Shown here: piece after piece, positions 60,094 to 64,000 of the stretch
Layout: each line of letters starts with the position of its first letter
How positions within the stretch are numbered: the first letter of the stretch is position 1
Source of the DNA: Thermococcus guaymasensis DSM 11113
GTDB lineage: Archaea > Methanobacteriota_B > Thermococci > Thermococcales > Thermococcaceae
Assembly (NCBI RefSeq): GCF_000816105.1
Contig: NZ_CP007140.1
Location: 1,824,388 to 1,888,387 of the forward strand
Length of the DNA: 64,000 nt
Direction of reading: 5' to 3'
Made by a program: the position numbers and the translations under genes
Notes under the pieces: model-generated
What the model was told of the DNA's origin: nothing
The model's database searches: none
What the model saw: only the letters and a program-made list of their open reading frames with translations

Positions 60094-61076
60094 TGAGGTT
60101 ACTCCGCTTTGGACCCTCGATTATCTTCCTCAGAACCTCCCACAAGAGCGCGGTGGAATCCGCTATAAGTGAGCTTTTCGGCGTTGAATACATTCCTACA
60201 GACGTTGCTATAAAGAAAAGCAGGGAGTTTGAGACAGTGCTTTTCGTGACGGATCAGTGGAAAAAAGAAACGATCCCACCTAAGAGCGCGTTTCTCGTGA
60301 AGTACCATGCGCCCGCTGTTCTGAGTAATTTAATAAACGCCAACCTGCCTATTGAGAAAGTCCACGTTGAGAGCTCGATAATATTCCTGAGGATTCCGGA
60401 GAACGTCGAAGAGGGCCTCAAGCTGATAGCGGAGAAGTACGGGGGAGAAGTTATGGACATAAGGACCGCCCTTGACGAGGGGGAGGTTATGGACACGATA
60501 ATTGGAGTTACAAGAAAAAAGCTGAGCTCACCAATTGGTCCGGAGGACGTTGAAGGGGCTGTCCTCGTAAGGCGGGACTTTCTGAGCGTTTACAGGGAAC
60601 TGCAGATGGACACTCCTCTCTTGCTTCTCAAGATTCTGCCCGAATGGAACGAGATAACAATTAAAATCTACGACACGGCGAAGCGCTACGAAGAGAACAT
60701 CGAAAGGCTCATGCTCGTTATTGAGAACCTCGACCTCGGCTTTGTCGTTGGAGAAGGCTGGGACTGGGACTACCCAAGGCCATTTATGCGCGTTCCCGTG
60801 TACAAGCTCAAGCTCCTGACGTGGGAAGACCCCCTCCGCGTGAAGTTCCTGCTAAAAGGGCTTGAATACAAGGGTTACAGGAGGTTCTGCGACATAGACG
60901 TATTCGTCGAAGGGAAAAAGATAGACTGGGTGAAGCTCGGAAAGTACGACTCAAAGTTCGAGCTTGCAAAGGCCGCAAGAGAAGAGCTCGAAAGTCTGCT
61001 CAGTAAGGAAGTCAGAGAAAGACTTCACGAGATAGAGGAGAGACTCCTTGCAGAGGAGGATTCTAAAGCTTCCTGA
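60093..61076 (+). CDS. Protein of unknown function
   Basis: A 327-residue soluble protein. It has an N-terminal alpha/beta part (FGPSIIFLRTSHKSAVES), a middle with VRRDFLSVYRELQMD and a wide beta region, and a C-terminal charged helix. No signature I know is visible. Its ATG overlaps the phosphoesterase stop (TGATG), so the two are co-translated and may act together. The 3' end overlaps the convergent m5C methyltransferase by 14 bases. Confidence 0.65.
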   Translation: MRLLRFGPSIIFLRTSHKSAVESAISELFGVEYIPTDVAIKKSREFETVLFVTDQWKKETIPPKSAFLVKYHAPAVLSNLINANLPIEKVHVESSIIFLRIPENVEEGLKLIAEKYGGEVMDIRTALDEGEVMDTIIGVTRKKLSSPIGPEDVEGAVLVRRDFLSVYRELQMDTPLLLLKILPEWNEITIKIYDTAKRYEENIERLMLVIENLDLGFVVGEGWDWDYPRPFMRVPVYKLKLLTWEDPLRVKFLLKGLEYKGYRRFCDIDVFVEGKKIDWVKLGKYDSKFELAKAAREELESLLSKEVRERLHEIEERLLAEEDSKAS

Positions 61077-61992
61077 GCTTCGCAACAAAGAAACCGCTCG
61101 TCCCGTGTTTGTCAGGATAGAAGCGCCTCGCCTTCTTTATTTCCTCGCTCAGCTCGATTCCAAATGGCTTCGTCAGCGCGGGCTCACCGTAGCGGAGCGG
61201 GAGGAGCTCAACGTCGAAGTTGTCCAGAACCCACTGAATTACGAACTCATTCTCCTCAGGCTCAAGGGAACAGGTAGAGTAGACGAGGATTCCCCCATTC
61301 TTGAGGACGCTTAAGCCCTTTTCAAGGAGCTGCATCTGGAGGCCCTGACAGAACTTTATGTCGTCCATCGTCCTGTTTGCCTTCCTCTCAGGGTTCTTGT
61401 GGATCGTGCCGGAGCCTGTACACGGAGCGTCGAGGAGAATTTTGTCGAACTCGACCCCGAGCTCGTCTATGTAGAGCGACGACTTGTGGAAGAGGATAGT
61501 ATTTGTGACGCCGAGGCGCGAGAGGTTGAGCCTGGTCTCCTTCAGCCTGTCCTCCCCCACATCAAAGGCGTAGATTATCCCTTCGTTCTCCATAAGCTGG
61601 GCTAAGTAAGAGGTTTTTCCGCCGGGCGCAGCCGCCATGTCCGCAACGACTTCACCGGGCTTCGGATCGAGCGCCACGGGGGGATACATCGAGCTGGCCT
61701 CCTGGATGTAGAGGAGGCCGCTGAGGTATTCAGGCGTGGAAGTGATTGAGAACGGCTCGCGCGTGAGGCAGAAACCCTCTCTCGCCCAGGGGACTCTCCT
61801 GAACTGGAAGCCCTTCTTGTTGAGGAGCTTCGTGAGCCTGGGTATTTCTATCCTGAGGGTGTTTACGCGGAAGCACCTCGGCAGGGGCTTTTCCATCGCC
61901 TCGGCTATGCTTAAGGCCCTCTCACCCCACAGTTCGTAATAGCGCTCCGCGAATGTCTTGGAGTAGCCAAGGGAAAACAACTTTTCGAGCAT
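61063..61992 (-). CDS. RNA (cytosine-C5)-methyltransferase, NOL1/NOP2/Sun family
   Basis: A 309-residue enzyme. SAM site VADMAAAPGGKTSYLAQ, then DAPCTGSGT and YSTCSLEPEENE, which hold the two catalytic cysteines. LPRCFRVNTLR near the N-terminus is typical. It resembles the archaeal tRNA m5C enzymes of Pyrococcus. A TATA element (CCTTTTAAACC, 62011-62021 minus) is close to the start, so the mRNA is short-leadered. Confidence 0.92.
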   Translation of the reverse strand: MLEKLFSLGYSKTFAERYYELWGERALSIAEAMEKPLPRCFRVNTLRIEIPRLTKLLNKKGFQFRRVPWAREGFCLTREPFSITSTPEYLSGLLYIQEASSMYPPVALDPKPGEVVADMAAAPGGKTSYLAQLMENEGIIYAFDVGEDRLKETRLNLSRLGVTNTILFHKSSLYIDELGVEFDKILLDAPCTGSGTIHKNPERKANRTMDDIKFCQGLQMQLLEKGLSVLKNGGILVYSTCSLEPEENEFVIQWVLDNFDVELLPLRYGEPALTKPFGIELSEEIKKARRFYPDKHGTSGFFVAKLRKL

Positions 61993-62043
61993 GAGGAAAG
62001 GTTTGAACAGGGGTTTAAAAGGTTCCCGTCGCTAGTAGGACAA

Positions 62044-62229
62044 TTGCCCTTTCGGCAGCGGTTGTTTACTCACCCGGGACTAGCGTTTTCAGGTGTCGGC
62101 AATGATATTACTCGCGAGTTTCTTGATGGCCTTGAGAGGAATCCTATAATTCAGCAAGGGATTTATATCCCAATAACACCCGGCATAAGGGCTAAAGAAT
62201 TGGGGCACATAAAAGAAGTTGAGAGCTAA
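62044..62229 (+). pseudogene. Coding-like 61-codon ORF, possible gene remnant
   Basis: A TTG-started frame (FSGVGNDITREFLDG, then IYIPITPGIRAKELGHIKE) that looks like real protein sequence but is short, has no ribosome binding site and starts within a possible promoter region. It may be a remnant of a larger gene. It ends just before the start of the M23-like gene. No family assigned. Confidence 0.25.
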
Positions 62230-62243
62230 TAGGGGTGAAATGA

Positions 62244-63032
62244 ATGAAAATAGGCAGGATAAACGACCTGTGGCTGGAAATTCCAGACGTTAGATACTCT
62301 TTCTTTGATACCCCATATACCCCCCACAAGCTTGGAACGGCCGTTGATGTATATTTCGAAGAGAAAGCGCTATTTCCGTTTGAAGAAGGGAAACTTGTTG
62401 AGATAAGGAGAATAAGAACCCCCAGACATATCCCGGTTGGCGATGACTATCTTTTAATCTTCGAGGTTGGAGACCTCTGCTTGAAGGTTCTCCACGTGGA
62501 GCCAGGGCTTAAAGTAGGAGAAAAAGTCTTCCTTGGCGATGAAATTGGAAGCCTGAGGCTCTCAGGGTTTTTCTCTCCGTGGAGTGAGAGACATGCCCAC
62601 TTTGAGGTTAGAAAATGTGAAGATCGGTACCGAGCGAGGGGCGGATTGACGATCTTCCCTGAAGTTAAGCCCCTCACTCCCATTGCTAAAGGAAAGGAGT
62701 TTGAAGTCGTCGAAAAAACGCCCACCTACCTTTGGCTCAGGCCCCTCAAAACTAGGGGCAGAGGCATGACCCCGTTCGGGAACATTGAAGGGGGCTTACC
62801 CTACTACAAATACGGGGCCATATTCAACGGAAAAGAAGCGGAGCTCTTTGGAAAACCATTGGAGGCAACTGAAGTCCTTCCCAATGGAGTCGGGATTTTC
62901 ACGGCAAATTTTGAGGTTTTTGCCAGCGAGCAAAAAGTTAGGGGTGTGGGAGTTTACTGCAATGAAGGCAGGGTCAAGCTTATTGGCGGAGATCTCGAAG
63001 TTGGAGAAGTCATTGAGATCGAGATTGTTTGA
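62244..63032 (+). CDS. M23-peptidase-like (duplicated hybrid motif) protein
   Basis: A 262-residue protein whose first half resembles LytM/M23 metallopeptidases: YTPHKLGTAVDVYFE (candidate first His and Asp), GKLVEIRRI, LKVLHVEPGLKVGEKVFLGDEIG (His in a surface loop and a turn) and HAHFEVRKCED (the HxH of the zinc site). The C-terminal half is a second beta domain. Archaea have no murein, so the substrate is something else. The ATG at 62244 follows GGGGTGA with a 5-base spacer. There is no signal peptide. It has a solitary context before fusA. Confidence 0.62.
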   Translation: MKIGRINDLWLEIPDVRYSFFDTPYTPHKLGTAVDVYFEEKALFPFEEGKLVEIRRIRTPRHIPVGDDYLLIFEVGDLCLKVLHVEPGLKVGEKVFLGDEIGSLRLSGFFSPWSERHAHFEVRKCEDRYRARGGLTIFPEVKPLTPIAKGKEFEVVEKTPTYLWLRPLKTRGRGMTPFGNIEGGLPYYKYGAIFNGKEAELFGKPLEATEVLPNGVGIFTANFEVFASEQKVRGVGVYCNEGRVKLIGGDLEVGEVIEIEIV

Positions 63033-63173
63033 GAGCAGTGGATGATTTCACAACCTGCTTTCACTTTCTGGAGCAGGAAATGACCATTCTACAATCCGAT
63101 GGGCACCCAGACGGCATCCACGCCAACATTACCGAGAAACCAGAGAGAAAAGAGAGGACAAAATCGAAAGCCT

Positions 63174-64000
63174 TCACTGCTGCGGGCAGACGTCCTTCTC
63201 GGTCGGCGGGTTCGGGTCGAGGCCTTTCCTCTGCCTGATCTGCCTGATGATCTGCTGGGCAAGCTCGTTCGGGACGCGCTTGAAGCCAGCGTGCTCGGTG
63301 GTCCAGAGGGCCTTTCCGCTGGTGGCACCACGGATGGCTCCGGCGAATCCGAACATCTCTGCAACTGGAGCCTCTCCGATGATGATCATGACCTCTCCTT
63401 CCTGCCTCATGTCGATGAGCTGACCGCGCCTCTGGTTGAGCTCCCTGCTGACGGCACCCATGTACTCATAGGGTATGTTAATGATGACCTTCTGGTAGGG
63501 CTCGTAGAGGACCGGATTGGCCTTCATCATGGCGCAGTGGATTGCAGTCCTTATGGCCGGGTAAATCTGGGCCGGACCGCGGTGGACGTTGTCCTCGTGG
63601 ATCTTGGCGTCGTGGAGTCTAACTATGACCTTCATGACCGGCTCCTTGGCGAGCGGGCCCTCGTCCATAGCCATGTGGAAACCGTCAACGAGGAGATCCA
63701 TGACCTCATTGAGGTACTGGATACCCTTGGTGTTGTCGAAGAACATGTTGCCGTTGTAGACGTCGACGATGCCCTTGGCCATCTCGTAGTCCATGCCGAG
63801 CTCGGCGAGCTTCTTGGCGACCGCCTTCGGGTCCTTCGGCCTGCCCTCGGGGATGATGCCCTCCTTGATGGCCTCGTAAATCTCGTCGGGCATCGGCTCG
63901 ACGGTGATGTAGAACCTGTTGTGCTTGTTCGGGGACTTTCCTTCGACGATCGGGCTCTGCTTGGTTATGCTCTCGCGGTAGACAACGATCGGCGGGCTGA
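63174..64000 (-). CDS. fusA: Elongation factor aEF-2 (3' part, gene runs out of window)
   Basis: The C-terminal ~275 residues of aEF-2, ending DPNPPTEKDVCPQQ. The diphthamide histidine lies in EDNVHRGPAQIYPAIR, followed by YEYMGAVSRELNQRRGQL and the domain V motif GFAGAIRGATSGKALWTTEHAGF. It drives ribosome translocation with GTP. The frame is open to position 64000; the start lies outside the window. Confidence 0.96.
   Translation of the reverse strand, partial: SPPIVVYRESITKQSPIVEGKSPNKHNRFYITVEPMPDEIYEAIKEGIIPEGRPKDPKAVAKKLAELGMDYEMAKGIVDVYNGNMFFDNTKGIQYLNEVMDLLVDGFHMAMDEGPLAKEPVMKVIVRLHDAKIHEDNVHRGPAQIYPAIRTAIHCAMMKANPVLYEPYQKVIINIPYEYMGAVSRELNQRRGQLIDMRQEGEVMIIIGEAPVAEMFGFAGAIRGATSGKALWTTEHAGFKRVPNELAQQIIRQIRQRKGLDPNPPTEKDVCPQQ

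Noticed and set aside
63029-63238. A 69-codon frame and a possible C/D box RNA (GGATGATTT) after the M23-like gene
   Set aside because: The frame runs antisense into the aEF-2 end, and no D box or second box pair is found in the right place.
1-64000. TATCAC-N5-GTGATA sugar-regulator (TrmBL1) motif, tRNA and rRNA genes, and insertion sequences
   Set aside because: Scanned by eye on both strands; none was found, although a short or degenerate copy could be missed without a program.

Overview
The window looks like a stretch of a hyperthermophilic euryarchaeal chromosome of the order Thermococcales, most likely Thermococcus. The evidence is: three secreted proteins ending in a Thr-rich linker plus a CGP-CTERM tail (a Thermococcales sorting signal); AglB, aEF-2, ribosomal protein L35Ae, TmcA, Trm1 and the archaeosine enzyme RaSEA; seven ferredoxin-dependent 2-oxoacid oxidoreductase genes; GGTG-type ribosome binding sites; and AAAnnTTTATA-type BRE/TATA promoters, often placed 22-28 bases before the ATG so that the mRNA is leaderless. 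Genes are densely packed and no gap exceeds 300 bases. I saw no rRNA, tRNA, CRISPR array or complete insertion sequence.

Layout. 0-3.7 kb: a VapBC-type toxin-antitoxin pair cut by the window edge, a histone-fold DUF1931 protein, a MobA-like protein and a secreted PEGA/CGP-CTERM protein. 3.7-8.5 kb: glmS followed by aglB, linking amino-sugar supply to N-glycosylation. 8.5-11 kb: an adk-led operon on the minus strand. 11-13.2 kb: a possible structured RNA, a DUF2284 protein, then a CARF-domain protein overlapping a PIN-nuclease gene. 13.3-25.6 kb: an aminotransferase, a thioesterase with a radical SAM/helix-hairpin-helix protein, a tandem pair of NYN nucleases behind tmcA, a cupin with an aspartate racemase, a second CGP-CTERM protein, and DUF555/DUF357/HAD/ASCH genes. 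25.7-31.6 kb: a DUF835 membrane protein, the TldD/TldE pair, MazG, a racemase-like protein and a PduO-type adenosyltransferase.

31.6-46.9 kb is mostly accessory. It holds a six-gene minus-strand cluster (ArsR regulator, membrane protein, a 45-codon ORF, DUF4097 protein, two paralogous MFS transporters) with a large palindrome at the arsR promoter; a PadR regulator divergent from a 39-codon leaderless ORF; an AEC transporter; a lipoprotein operon with a 27-codon hydrophobic ORF overlapped on both sides; an M42 peptidase; a PTPS-family enzyme; and an ABC exporter next to a DUF3352 lipoprotein.

47-53.2 kb is the 2-oxoacid:ferredoxin oxidoreductase operon (delta-alpha-beta, gamma, then alpha-beta-gamma). 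An MNT-HEPN toxin-antitoxin pair is threaded between the first beta and gamma genes without breaking the operon. 53.2-64 kb carries RaSEA, surE, a third CGP-CTERM protein, trm1, rpl35ae, a phosphoesterase, an m5C methyltransferase, an M23-peptidase-like protein and the 3' part of the aEF-2 gene.

The most unusual items are the CARF+PIN module, the MNT-HEPN pair inside the oxidoreductase operon, the tightly coupled mini-ORFs at 34.8 and 39.0 kb, the M23-like protein, and the candidate structured RNA at 11.2 kb. All functions are read from sequence by eye; no database search was run.
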